NCBI GenBank assembly: GCA_009801015.1
Contig: VHZZ01000160.1
Coordinates: forward strand, 100,338-128,635
Origin: Silene noctiflora
Taxonomy: Eukaryota; Streptophyta; Magnoliopsida; Caryophyllales; Caryophyllaceae
Direction of reading: 5' to 3'
DNA length: 28,298 nt
Made by a program: the position numbers and the translations under genes. Each line of letters starts with the position of its first letter. The first letter of the stretch is position 1. Of the stretch, positions 20,313-28,298 are shown in pieces. The notes under the pieces are model-generated. The model had not been told where the DNA came from, made no database searches, and saw nothing but the letters and a program-made list of their open reading frames with translations.

Positions 20313-20860
20313 CGATTCATTCCTTGATTATAGACTTTAGGGAATGTAAGGTGAGGAATGGGGGTGTGTCGGTTGAGTAAATCGGGTTTTGTTGAAGTTT
20401 GAAATTAACCAATGTCTATGTGAGTGGGAGTGGTTAAATGAGCAATTAGTTTAATTTGTTCCTACGATTGCATTTAATGACAATTATTATTAGTATTTAC
20501 TATTTATGAAGTGGTAATTTCCAATGTATGAGAGCTGTTTAATTGTTAAATGCCAAGATTACAATTATTAATATATGATGGATGGATTACCTTAATTAGA
20601 CAAGGAGTTAAGATGTTACTATAAACATGTTGTTGGTGTTAATGGTGTTTAATGGTGTATATGAGTAAATCTAATTAATGTACTTGCCTACCCTTTCACA
20701 CTCATAAAGATTCGAATTTAAAGTTCATAGCTCATTTGTTTACGTAATTTACTCTTTTATATACGTATTTTTTATTTTATTCCGATAAATTTTTAATATA
20801 TTTTCACTCATTCTATTTTTATCTCGCAGTTTATTAAAATAGAAAAAAAAAAAAAATCTA
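20313..20860. other. Intergenic, nothing recognised
   Basis: AT-rich sequence ending in a short poly-A run (20841-20856). It has no coding signal and no repeat partner in the window. Confidence 0.45.
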
Positions 20861-21110
20861 CCACCTATTGCCACCACCCACCCCACCTAACCTCCTCTAC
20901 CACCCCTACCTTGGCCCACAACCTCCTCCCTCACCTCTGCAGCCTTCAGCACCTCCCTTCAGGGCTCCACCTTTGTTGCCACGCCTAACCCTAACAATTT
21001 CGCTGACCACCGTATCCTCACATGTTCCTCTCGTGTCGCCCCCTTATTGTCGTTGCCACCACCATGCACCCTTGCCTATCACCACCCCCTCCCCCAATCA
21101 AAACCCTAAT
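20861..21110 (+). repeat. C-rich low-complexity island
   Basis: About 250 bp of ccacc, cctcc and ccct words follows an A-run in AT-rich DNA. The 81-codon frame it creates is Pro-rich (PPPTPPN and so on) with no domain, no splice context and no family resemblance, so it is not called a gene. It may be a relic of a captured Pro-rich coding segment or a decayed repeat. Confidence 0.4.
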
Positions 21111-21275
21111 TAAAAATTTTATACCATAATGAAAGATAAAAATGATAAATCAATTTATCCAACAAAAATTAATGAAATTTATTGATTAAACGAAATAGTT
21201 ACATGTTCGATATTGGAACTAAGATTTTCGGAAGAAATATTATTTCGTTTTAGAGGGAAGGGAAGTGAAAGAATT

Positions 21276-21569
21276 TAGGGGGTGTTTGGTTGGGTGGTTT
21301 GGAATAAAGTGGAATGGATTCTAGTCATTCTAGCGTTTGGTTAGGGCATTTTGGAATTGACTTAGAATCCTGTTGGATTCTATCTCCACCTCAACCTCTT
21401 GGAATCTCATACTCACCCCCTCCCCATGGATTCAAACTTCATTCTTATATATTTATTTCTCTAATGAACCAAACATGTTTTGAAAGGTATGAAATTAGAA
21501 CCCATACTTTTATGGTCTTTCATCTCAATCCATTCAATTTCTAAGCAGTGAACCAAACGAATCCTTAGG
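21276..21569. mobile_element. About 295-bp MITE with 'gtttggtt' ends
   Basis: The left end (taggggg, then tgtttggtt) and the reverse complement of the right end (cctaaggattcgtttggtt) are inverted. The interior has ggaatggattc and its complement. The overlapping 76-codon frame reads through it without family features. The style resembles plant hAT-type MITEs; target duplications were not seen. Confidence 0.5.
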
Positions 21570-21640
21570 TTATTTGGTTAAGAAGGGTATAGTAGTGTTT
21601 GAAAACTTTATGACTAAGAATAAACACACAAATAGTACTA

Positions 21641-21947
21641 TACATCCAGATATATATGAGCATCGTACATCTAATTCAAATCTAATTGAGCTTATATGCA
21701 ATTTTTTTGAGCTTTTAAAATTTTGATTTACATTTTAATTTTTTAGGTGTTAAAATAATAATCTTATTGAGTTTATATGTATTATTTTTGAGTTTCAATA
21801 TAATATTTGAGTTAAAATTTTCTTAAAAAGGCGCTAAGATTATTTTCAATAAAACTCGTAAAACATACATATAAGCTAAAATCCTTTGTTATAAAGCTCC
21901 AAATCTATACAACCAGATGTATATACATCTGATTGTATAGTCCACTA
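21641..21947. mobile_element. AT-rich MITE, family A, copy 2
   Basis: This is the second copy of the element at 1672-1971, in the same orientation and colinear along its whole length with substitutions and small indels. Its right terminus forms a near-perfect 36-bp palindrome (21905-21940; ctatacaa.cagatgtat and its complement, one mismatched pair). The left terminus actatacatccagat mirrors it. Confidence 0.75.
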
Positions 21948-22039
21948 ACTGGAATAAACATTGTACATGAAATAATCACGAAATGTGGATCTAATATCTC
22001 CCCTTGAAAATTACGTATATCTTTGATATTGAAAAGTAA

Positions 22040-22130
22040 TAGGTGTTAATCAACTTAGTTGGTAAAGTCATGAGCTAATACTCATAGACAGAGATCGAAT
22101 CCGTTAATATTAAAATCGTCTTTAATTAAT
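22040..22130 (+). mobile_element. tRNA-derived SINE-like element
   Basis: The A-box-like tagttggtaaag (about 22059) and the B-box-like agatcgaatcc (about 22091) have tRNA-type spacing. The sequence between (catgagctaatactcat) does not make a functional anticodon arm. A SINE 5' part is the simplest reading. Confidence 0.5.
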
Positions 22131-22261
22131 CGTCTCCTAACAAAACAAAATGAAATCAAACTACAAACAAAAAATATAGTTGTACTCTTGTACCCATCCA
22201 CATTTTGCATACTTCCGTCTTTGCCGACAAAGATTAATTCATGTGACCCGATTATTATAGT

Positions 22262-22415
22262 TAAACGGATTTATGTTTGTTTGGTCTGGACTTAGGATTT
22301 ATGTGAATATAAAGGCCAAAGCCCAAAGCCCAAATTTTCCACAAAATGGGCCGTGAATCAAAATGGAAGGATTTATGTTTGTTTGGTCAGGATTTACGTG
22401 GATAAAAAGGCCCAT
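22262..22415. repeat. Direct repeat of about 50 bp
   Basis: ggatttatgtttgtttggtc occurs at 22267-22286 and 22369-22388. Each copy is followed by a diverged ggattta.gtg.ata.aaaggcc block, a 102-bp period. The spacer is rich in aaagccca words. No gene was seen. Confidence 0.6.
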
Positions 22416-22626
22416 GCTTGAACATGTCTGAAAACATTTTTTTTCGAGGCTCCTTTATAATATTACCCTCTTGCCCCCTTGAAAATTTTCGCACCTGCCG
22501 ACTTAAAATCCTGACTCTGTCACTGCTTACACGCTAACTACAACTATTATGTTTTACATATGAACAAACTTATAAGTTTGGAGTATAATTTTACAAGTAT
22601 TAAACGGATTTATTTTTTTAAAAAAA

Positions 22627-23201
22627 TCTACATAGTATAAAAGATTAGTCATTTCTTGAGTTTTTTTTTTGGTCCCTCAAAATTAGGTCAATTTATTGAT
22701 TCATCAAATTTATCAAAAATGAAGTATATGAATTATATGCTACAACCAATTTCTTTGATTAACTAATCTGACAAATATTCTGATTAACTAATTTATTGGG
22801 CACATAGTGACTTGTTTATATTGTTACCTTGATGATTCGAGAATTTATCATAGTTATCGTTTCTTATATATCTTTAAATTTAAAAATTGAATATATTTAT
22901 TGTATATCTATTTCACTGACTCTGACTTTGGTAAAAGAAAAAAAAATGATCAAACGTAAAATAAATGAACAAGGGAAATAATTTACAAAATTAATTTTTG
23001 ATTAACTCATTTTTACGTTATTTAGCAGAAGATTTTTATTATTTTCTCTTTACTTAGAATTATAAGGGCACAAGTTAAAAACACCGTTATTATATAATCA
23101 AATATCTAAAAGTAGGGTCATACAATTTACACGAGTAGATTTTTTTTTTAAAAAAAAAGATCCGTATATTTTTTGCACGGATATAAAACTATAAAACTAT
23201 A
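22627..23201 (+). mobile_element. Non-autonomous Helitron, copy 3
   Basis: The 5' end TCTACATAGTATAAAAG (22627, preceded by A) is identical over 17 bases to the 5' end of the opposite-strand copy at 23773-23757. Near 23159-23182 a hairpin (atccgt / acggat) is followed by aaaactataaaactatag, a decayed version of the CTAG terminus. The size (about 575 bp) is close to copy 1 (581 bp). The interior is AT-rich and non-coding. The exact 3' end is uncertain by about 10 bases. Confidence 0.65.
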
Positions 23202-23341
23202 GTAAATAATACCATGAATTTTTCTTTGGACTAACACCATCTTTCACGTTCTTCACGATTTTCTCTTCGTGGTGATACATACACTGATGTTCGTTGGCTA
23301 GGAAACAAAAGTCAACTTATAAATATCTCTTCTAATTATTA

Positions 23342-23773
23342 CTAGTTTTAAATCCGTGCAGAAAATGCACGGGGCGTAATAATTAAATGTTCAACGTAGT
23401 ACATAACAACATATAATCTCGACATATTTATTCCATATGAAATGTTCAATGCAGTAACTGATTTTATCAACAATGCAAAATATTTAAATGTATTGCGGTT
23501 ATTTTTATTTTATGTTTTTTGTAATATAGATCTAGAGAATAAATGCTTGTATTTAAGCAAAAAATATATAGTTTATATTGTAAATATTTTTGTAATTTAT
23601 TATTTTGTATGTAGTATGTATGTATTGATGATAAATGTTGTTTTAAAGAAATTAAATCAACATCAAACCCATGTTCTTTTGGCGGGGACCATCTTGTGAA
23701 TTTGACATTTTTTTCCCGAAAATCAAGAGCCAATAGGAATTCTCCAAATGACTTGGCTTTTATACTATGTAGA
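23342..23773 (-). mobile_element. Non-autonomous Helitron, copy 2
   Basis: Read on the minus strand, it starts TCTACATAGTATAAAAG (from 23773, preceded by A), then has the ttcctattggct block shared with copy 1. It ends with a hairpin (arms ccgtgca/tgcacgg, 23354-23372) and CTAG (23345-23342) followed by T. The 432-bp interior is AT-rich. The open frames on both strands here (23442-23699 and 23467-23790) are chance frames in AT-rich DNA. Confidence 0.78.
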
Positions 23774-24215
23774 TTTGCGCCATTTGTCATTTTTTATTTA
23801 AACATTCTCCGATAAATAAAATAAAGATTTGTAGTTAGAGATGCGAAAAATTATAGACTCGGATTATTTATAATGCAATAAGGTAAACTAAAAGAAAAAT
23901 GGGAAATTGTAGCTCCTAAATGTAATCTTATCCTCGTTAAGGGGGGAGTGATTGTCCATGCTAACCACTCTCATTTTATTATTGCTTGTATTAGGTGAAA
24001 TTGATATAAAATTGGGAAAAATTTATTCTACTAATTAGTGTATTTGAGTAAATAAATAATATGTGACCGGCTTAATGCTTTTAAAGGATAGGTATAAAAA
24101 TAAATTCCGTTCTAATTATTACTTTACCTTTTTTTTCTTCTTCTGAGGAGTATTAATAAACAAATGATGAAACGGATAAATTAGCATGCATATCTTAAAA
24201 TTTGAGAAAAAAGAA
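23774..24215. other. Intergenic, nothing recognised
   Basis: AT-rich spacer with no recognisable element or coding potential. Confidence 0.45.
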
Positions 24216-24545
24216 CATACATCGGATGTACTATCTCATACTTTATTTGTTTTTGAACATATGAATATTTTTTTCTGAGTTTTTTTATCTCAAATTTCAT
24301 TGTTTTTGAACATATATATATTTTTTCTGAACTTATTAAAATTTATAATTTAGATTTTAATTTTTTTCCGTTAAAACTCAAATTTAACTAAACTTATATA
24401 TATATGTAATATTTTTGAGTTTTATTGTAATTTCCAAGCTTAATGTGTAAATGAATGAAATCAGAAACTTTATGGTAAAACTCAAAATTTTTACAACAAA
24501 ACTCAAAAACTTTATTATAATGCTCAAAAATTATAAAACGGATGG
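24216..24545. mobile_element. AT-rich MITE of the 'tttttgag' group
   Basis: The ends acatacatcggatgtact and aaaacggatggtcc are loosely inverted, and the interior alternates tttttgag (left) with ctcaaaaa (right). The organisation is like 9860-10112. It lies about 300 bp upstream of the FkbM gene start codon. Confidence 0.5.
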
Positions 24546-24851
24546 TCCTTAACCTATGATCATGCAGAGAGGACAATAATGAAGACTTGAACAACCCTAT
24601 ACTAAATAACAATACCCTCGTACTCTACCATTTCATTTTAGATCGATCACACAATTATTTCATAATGGTTGACATTTTTTTTCTTAATTCATCAAAGTAA
24701 TTTCTTAATCCATTTACATCCTCTACATAACATAATCATCCCTTCTCAAATACTTCATTCAAATATCGGAGTTTCTAATCATACTCGCGTAATTTCTAGT
24801 TAATTTTATTATTTTCGATATTTTACCCCTCTGTCGTACCAAAAAAAAAAC
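24546..24851 (+). promoter_or_regulatory. Upstream region of the FkbM gene
   Basis: AT-rich with C-rich patches (catttacatcctctacataa near 24710). No convincing TATA box could be singled out. An A10 run (24841-24850) lies immediately before the start codon. The minus-strand frame at 24809-25063 is a shadow of the gene. Confidence 0.3.
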
Positions 24852-26714
24852 ATGGCGAATGCATGGAGAAGAGATACTAGAACTCTCAAACTACTATCAT
24901 CAAATTCTCTTCTCTTACTATTTTCAATATCATTTTTTCTTCTATTAATTTTCTTTTTCACTTCAAATCCCACAAAACTCATCAACAATAATTCCCAAAA
25001 TACCCCTATTTCCCACCTAAAATACACCTTCAATACCCAAAAAATCAAACCATTTGACTGCAAGAATTCCCCACAATCACACCCAATAATTGCAACAATT
25101 ACTGAAGGACTAAAATACCCTTTTATCTTTTCTCTAGCTGATCTTGGTTACTTACCTGAAAGACCAAATCATTTTTTTCAGAGAATTTTGAATAATAAAC
25201 CCTTTAGAAGACCTGATATATCAGGTCCTGTACAGGAAGTTTTGAGCCGGTTTCGAGCCGAGGGTAAAAAGGGTATTCTTGTTGATGTGGGTGTTAATGT
25301 AGGCATGGCTACATTTGCTGCAGCTGTAATGGGTGTTCCAGTTGTGGGATTTGAACCTGTTTTTGAGAATTTACAAAGGGTTTGTGATGGTATTTATTTT
25401 AATAGGGTTAATGATTTGGTTACTGTTTTTAATGCTGCTGTTTCTGATCATTTTGGGAATATTACATTTCATAAGGTATTCTTGCTTCTTAATTCCCGAT
25501 TCGTTTTAAATTTAAGATGGATATGCTTATATGCGATAGCATGAACTTTCTTAAAGGATAAGTTTCATTTGACTTATTATTATTGAGGAAAAAAAGTCAA
25601 CTGCCATTATGTTAGCTAGATATGGTAAAACTGACCCGATCGGATAATTATGAGTCGAGACTCGAATTGATTAGACCCATGAAAAACTTGACATGAAAGT
25701 TGTTGGATTTAAATTGATATTTGAGATAATGTACATTTAAAGCCTAGGACATCAAGCATCTCATTCTCTTGAGGATTTAGTAGAAGTAATCAAAATCTCT
25801 TATAACCTGTTAGGAAATTGTTACGATTTTCTAAGATGCAAAATAGAAGTATTTTGTGTAGATTGTTACGATTTTCTAAGATGCAAAAGATGAAATTTTT
25901 CTGTAAATTTTTCATCTGATTTTTTGGCTATTTATATAAGTAAGAGGGAAAGCAGGTGAATGAATTTCTCAACCATTGCAACCATTGAAATATTCGGATT
26001 CATTGCAATGTGTTTAAAATTCCGTAAAATTAATATTTACGTGGTAAATTTAATTTCCGACTCAGTTATTCGAACGAAAAATATTCCGTAATTCCGTAAA
26101 TAATTAAGCGAGTGTATGTACACTCCGTACTTCCCGAACTCGCAATATATTATTTAGAAATTACCATCTATGAAACAACCTTAAATTACGCCAAATAAAT
26201 CAGTAATTACACTTAAATCAACAACATAACCAGTCGGATTGACTAACATTGTAATCATTGACACGGAAATGACCCCTGAAAGAACTAAAGACCATTTTAG
26301 TTTCAATTGCGAATTGGTTTCCAAATAAGTTATTATAAAACCGTCTTTTGTTCACAGTTAGTAGGCCGACTTGATAACAGCGCGGTGTCTGCTGCCGGTG
26401 CAAAAATGTCATTCAAATCGAGCGAGGAGATAGCCGTTCAAGTAAAGACAATACCACTTGATGACGTTATCCCAGAATCACAACCCGTACTACTACTTAA
26501 AATCGATGTCCAAGGTTGGGAATATCATGTACTGAAGGGTGCCAAGAAGTTACTGTCAAGAAAAGGATCCAAAGCTCCGTATATAATCTACGAGGAAGAT
26601 GAACGCCTGTTGAAAGCTAGTAATACTACGGCCATAGAAATTCGCGACTTCCTCAAGAATGCTGGATATGATTGTGAGGACCATGGCAATGATGCTCATT
26701 GTACCAAGAATTAA
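24852..26714 (+). CDS. FkbM-domain methyltransferase with N-terminal membrane anchor, two exons
   Basis: Exons 24852-25475 (208 codons) and 26358-26714 join in phase 0 across an 882-bp GT-AG intron to give 326 residues. Residues about 19-37 (LLLLFSISFFLLLIFFF) form one membrane anchor after a short basic N-terminus, a type II topology typical of Golgi enzymes. The FkbM S-adenosylmethionine-binding fold starts at ILVDVGVNVGMATFA (142-156; glycine-rich motif I), followed by GFEPVFENLQ (166-175). NAAVSD and LKIDVQGWEYHVLKGA (256-271) carry the later FkbM signature, and YIIYEEDE lies at about 283. The splice is supported because HK|LVGRLDNSAVSA continues the family's conserved block. Plant homologues are annotated as FkbM methyltransferases of unknown substrate, so I assign none. 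The frame reading past 25475 is intron. Confidence 0.88.
25617..25888. repeat. Repeat fragments in the FkbM intron
   Basis: A patch at 25617-25710 (tagatatggtaaaactgacc, then gagtcgagactcg) resembles one end of the 'acccga' element at 16033-16443. A 27-bp direct repeat (attgttacgattttctaaga and seven more bases) lies at 25817-25843 and 25862-25888, a 45-bp period. Neither touches the splice sites. Confidence 0.5.
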
Positions 26715-26884
26715 TTTTGGATTCTTGGATTGTTTTGCTGTCTTAATGGTCATTGACGGTTTCAGATGATGATTCATGCATGTTAGACGATTTTAAATGA
26801 TTGTGGGACTAAGGCTCGGATATTATATTGTTGTTATATATGTTTGTTGTACTAGAGTAAATTTATTTTGTAAAATTTCAATTA

Positions 26885-26957
26885 GCGTCTGTAGCTCAGT
26901 GGATAGAGCGTCTGTTTCCTAAGCAGAAGGTCGTAGGTTCGACCCCTACCTGACGCG
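26885..26957 (+). tRNA. tRNA-Arg-CCT: tRNA-Arg, anticodon CCU
   Basis: The 73-nt sequence folds as a full cloverleaf. The acceptor arm pairs GCGTCTG with CTGACGC (one T-T at pair 6-67), and the D arm is GCTCAGTGGATAGAGC. The anticodon stem is TCTGT/GCAGA with loop TTCCTAA and anticodon CCT at 26918-26920. The T arm GTAGG-TTCGACC-CCTAC contains the B box. The discriminator is G and CCA is not encoded, as expected for a nuclear gene. There is no intron. A CAA trinucleotide at 26879-26881, the usual pol III start context in plants, lies just upstream. It reads AGG arginine codons. Confidence 0.95.
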
Positions 26958-26963
26958 TTTTTT
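26958..26963 (+). terminator. Pol III terminator of the tRNA gene
   Basis: Six consecutive T residues directly follow the tRNA 3' base, which is sufficient for RNA polymerase III termination. Confidence 0.85.
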
Positions 26964-27523
26964 AATATTTTTGACTTTTTGAGAACTTTTTTTTAATGCA
27001 CATCTCTGAGTTTCAAATGGCAAACAGAATGAGAGCAGAATCCTCAGGTGAAGAAACATTCCTAAGCAATTCGTCTGCCACGGATAAGCGGGTTTTGAGA
27101 CGGGTAAATTGTTCTACATAAGATAGTAAGATACCAATGACTGTCAACAAATTGCTATCAGCTGAATCTGTCTAAAACATGTATAAGGCCAGTATATTAT
27201 TGGATTAGAATAACCAGATTAGCTTATATAACTACGAGTCTACGACAATGTCGATAATGCAATAGTTGGTGGGTTATTGGCGAAATCCTAATGTATTTGC
27301 AGACCAAACATCTGCAATGGTCGCTGTAAACATACATCGGAGTTGATAATTCGATGCAAACCAACAATATCTTGACTGATCAAAGTGCAATGTAAACAGA
27401 ACAACACATTAAAATCCAAAATCAACACATCATCATCAAATTGCCACACAAATCATACGATTTTCCTCTTATTTAGACATCACAAATTCATAACCACTCA
27501 TAATTTGGTCATCTTGGCTTGTT
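26964..27523. other. Intergenic and probable 3' UTR of the minus-strand ATS3-like gene
   Basis: No open frame or RNA gene was seen. The right part (about 27300-27523) probably includes the 3' UTR of the ATS3-like gene. Confidence 0.4.
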
Positions 27524-28177
27524 CTACAGATTCGGAGAGGCAGACACACCATTGCAGTAGTTAAATCCAAACCAAACATTGTTTGGTAGCCAGCTTTTGA
27601 AATTGAAGGTCACTGTCCTTGTGCTTTTCCCAGAAATTTTCACACTTTCGATCTTGATCCCATCACGGCCCCTCCGGTTTAGATAGACATAGCATACATC
27701 GTAAGTACATGGTCCTGAAATGTCAAATGTGTCTGTGGAGCATGCCTCAAATGTACCTGATCTAGGATCATCTATCTTTGGCACATACACCTGTAATTAC
27801 AAGATACTACAGATTTAATAGTCTCCTTTAACACAGTAATCATATCATGAAACCGTCTCATAAGAGTATCTGTGAGACTGTGAATTAGCCATCCCAAGAA
27901 AACCAAGTTTTTATCGACGAATAAATAGATTCAATCTGCATTCAGCAAAGTAGCATTCTTCCACGAAATACCCATTAAGCCAAAGTTTGACTTTACAATC
28001 AAGCATAATTTGATGACAAATTTCAAACCAGAATAAAAAAATCAAGATCATAATTCATAATTAGTATACCTGATTGCCTCTTTTATCACCAAAAGACAGA
28101 CTAACTTGATCTTTAGGGCGTTTCACGGAAGAGCAGCTAGTGACAATTGTAACAGTGTAAGGACAGCTTGATGCAGT
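27524..28177 (-). CDS. ATS3: Embryo-specific protein ATS3-like (PLAT/LH2-like domain), last two exons, 5' end outside the window
   Basis: On the minus strand an internal exon (28177-28070, 36 codons) joins the last exon (27790-27524) in phase 0 across a GT-AG intron, giving 124 visible residues. The first exon reads TASSCPYTVTIVTSCSS and then DQVSLSFGDKRGNQ. The second continues VYVPKIDDP..GTFEACSTD, FDISGPCTYDVCYVYLNRRG, and WLPNNVWFGFNYCNG. This cysteine pattern and the FGD..GNQVYVP and GPCTYDVC motifs match the plant embryo-specific protein 3 family. These are secreted proteins with a PLAT/LH2-like beta-sandwich and no known catalytic role. The signal peptide exon lies beyond 28298. The last exon starts with a GTG valine codon at the splice junction; it is not a translation start. 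Confidence 0.85.
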
Positions 28178-28261
28178 CTGCAAATAACAATTACAGCAGT
28201 AATCAGAAATCTAGACAGTTTCAATGCAACAATCACAGAAAAACACAGATTGCAGAATTAG

Positions 28262-28298
28262 ACCGTGTCACACTGTAAGACGGTCTTACACAAAAAAA
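28262..28298. repeat. Inverted-repeat fragment 'gtaagac-g-gtcttac' in the ATS3-like gene's intron
   Basis: The 15-bp palindrome gtaagacggtcttac (28275-28289) follows accgtgtcacac. Similar words (aaaccgtctca) occur at 27849 in the neighbouring intron and at 14814. It is probably one end of a MITE cut by the window edge. Confidence 0.4.

Noticed and set aside
20868..21113. Pro-rich 81-codon frame
   Set aside because: Low-complexity C-rich repeat; no splice or promoter context.
23442..23790. Frames of 85 and 107 codons on opposite strands
   Set aside because: Inside a non-autonomous Helitron; composition is that of AT-rich DNA.
25476..25544. Read-through of FkbM exon 1 to a stop at 25542-25544
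   Set aside because: A GT donor at 25476 and an AG acceptor before 26358 restore the conserved FkbM block; the read-through residues match nothing.

Overview
This window looks like a nuclear chromosome segment from a flowering plant. It is AT-rich and holds four widely spaced protein genes of plant families, three of them interrupted by GT-AG introns. It also has a tRNA gene with no encoded CCA and an oligo-T (pol III) terminator, and a dense scatter of MITEs, Helitrons, SINE-like pieces, a LINE tail and a CACTA end. Several short repeats (for example the 'gacggtct' inverted-repeat elements) resemble ones I associate with Caryophyllales such as spinach or beet. That placement is inference from memory only.

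Layout. Positions 1-10,230 contain no convincing gene and are a graveyard of transposable elements. They run from a CACTA terminus (1-92), through an unclassified AT-rich repeat, several MITEs, and a Helitron sitting exactly inside a Stowaway MITE (3161-3955). A 5'-truncated LINE with a broken RNase H domain and poly-A tail (about 6105-6599) follows, then a putative second Helitron and a long-TIR MITE (8001-8337). A nearly intact Stowaway MITE (10230-10441) lies in the promoter of the first gene.

Genes. (1) 10842-14444 (+): a five-exon NRT1/PTR-family transporter, closest to the NPF6.2/NRT1.4 type, 594 aa after splicing. (2) 17543-18589 (-): an intronless sugar-phosphate/nucleotide-sugar transporter of the TPT/NST 'KD' group, 348 aa. 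(3) 24852-26714 (+): a two-exon FkbM-type methyltransferase with one N-terminal membrane anchor, 326 aa. (4) 26885-26957 (+): tRNA-Arg(CCU), about 170 bp after gene 3. (5) 27524-28177 (-), cut by the window edge: the last two exons of an embryo-specific ATS3-type protein.

Between genes 1 and 2 lie two degenerate GC-rich elements (15231-15742 and 16033-16443) and a 30-bp stem hairpin (16860-16941). Between genes 2 and 3 is another repeat field, with two Helitrons of the same family in opposite orientation (22627-23201 and 23342-23773). The genes are unrelated in function and independently transcribed. I see no operon-like or clustered pathway and no convincing new biological system. The most informative signals are the nested insertion, the Helitron family, the strong hairpin, and the repeat content of introns and promoters.
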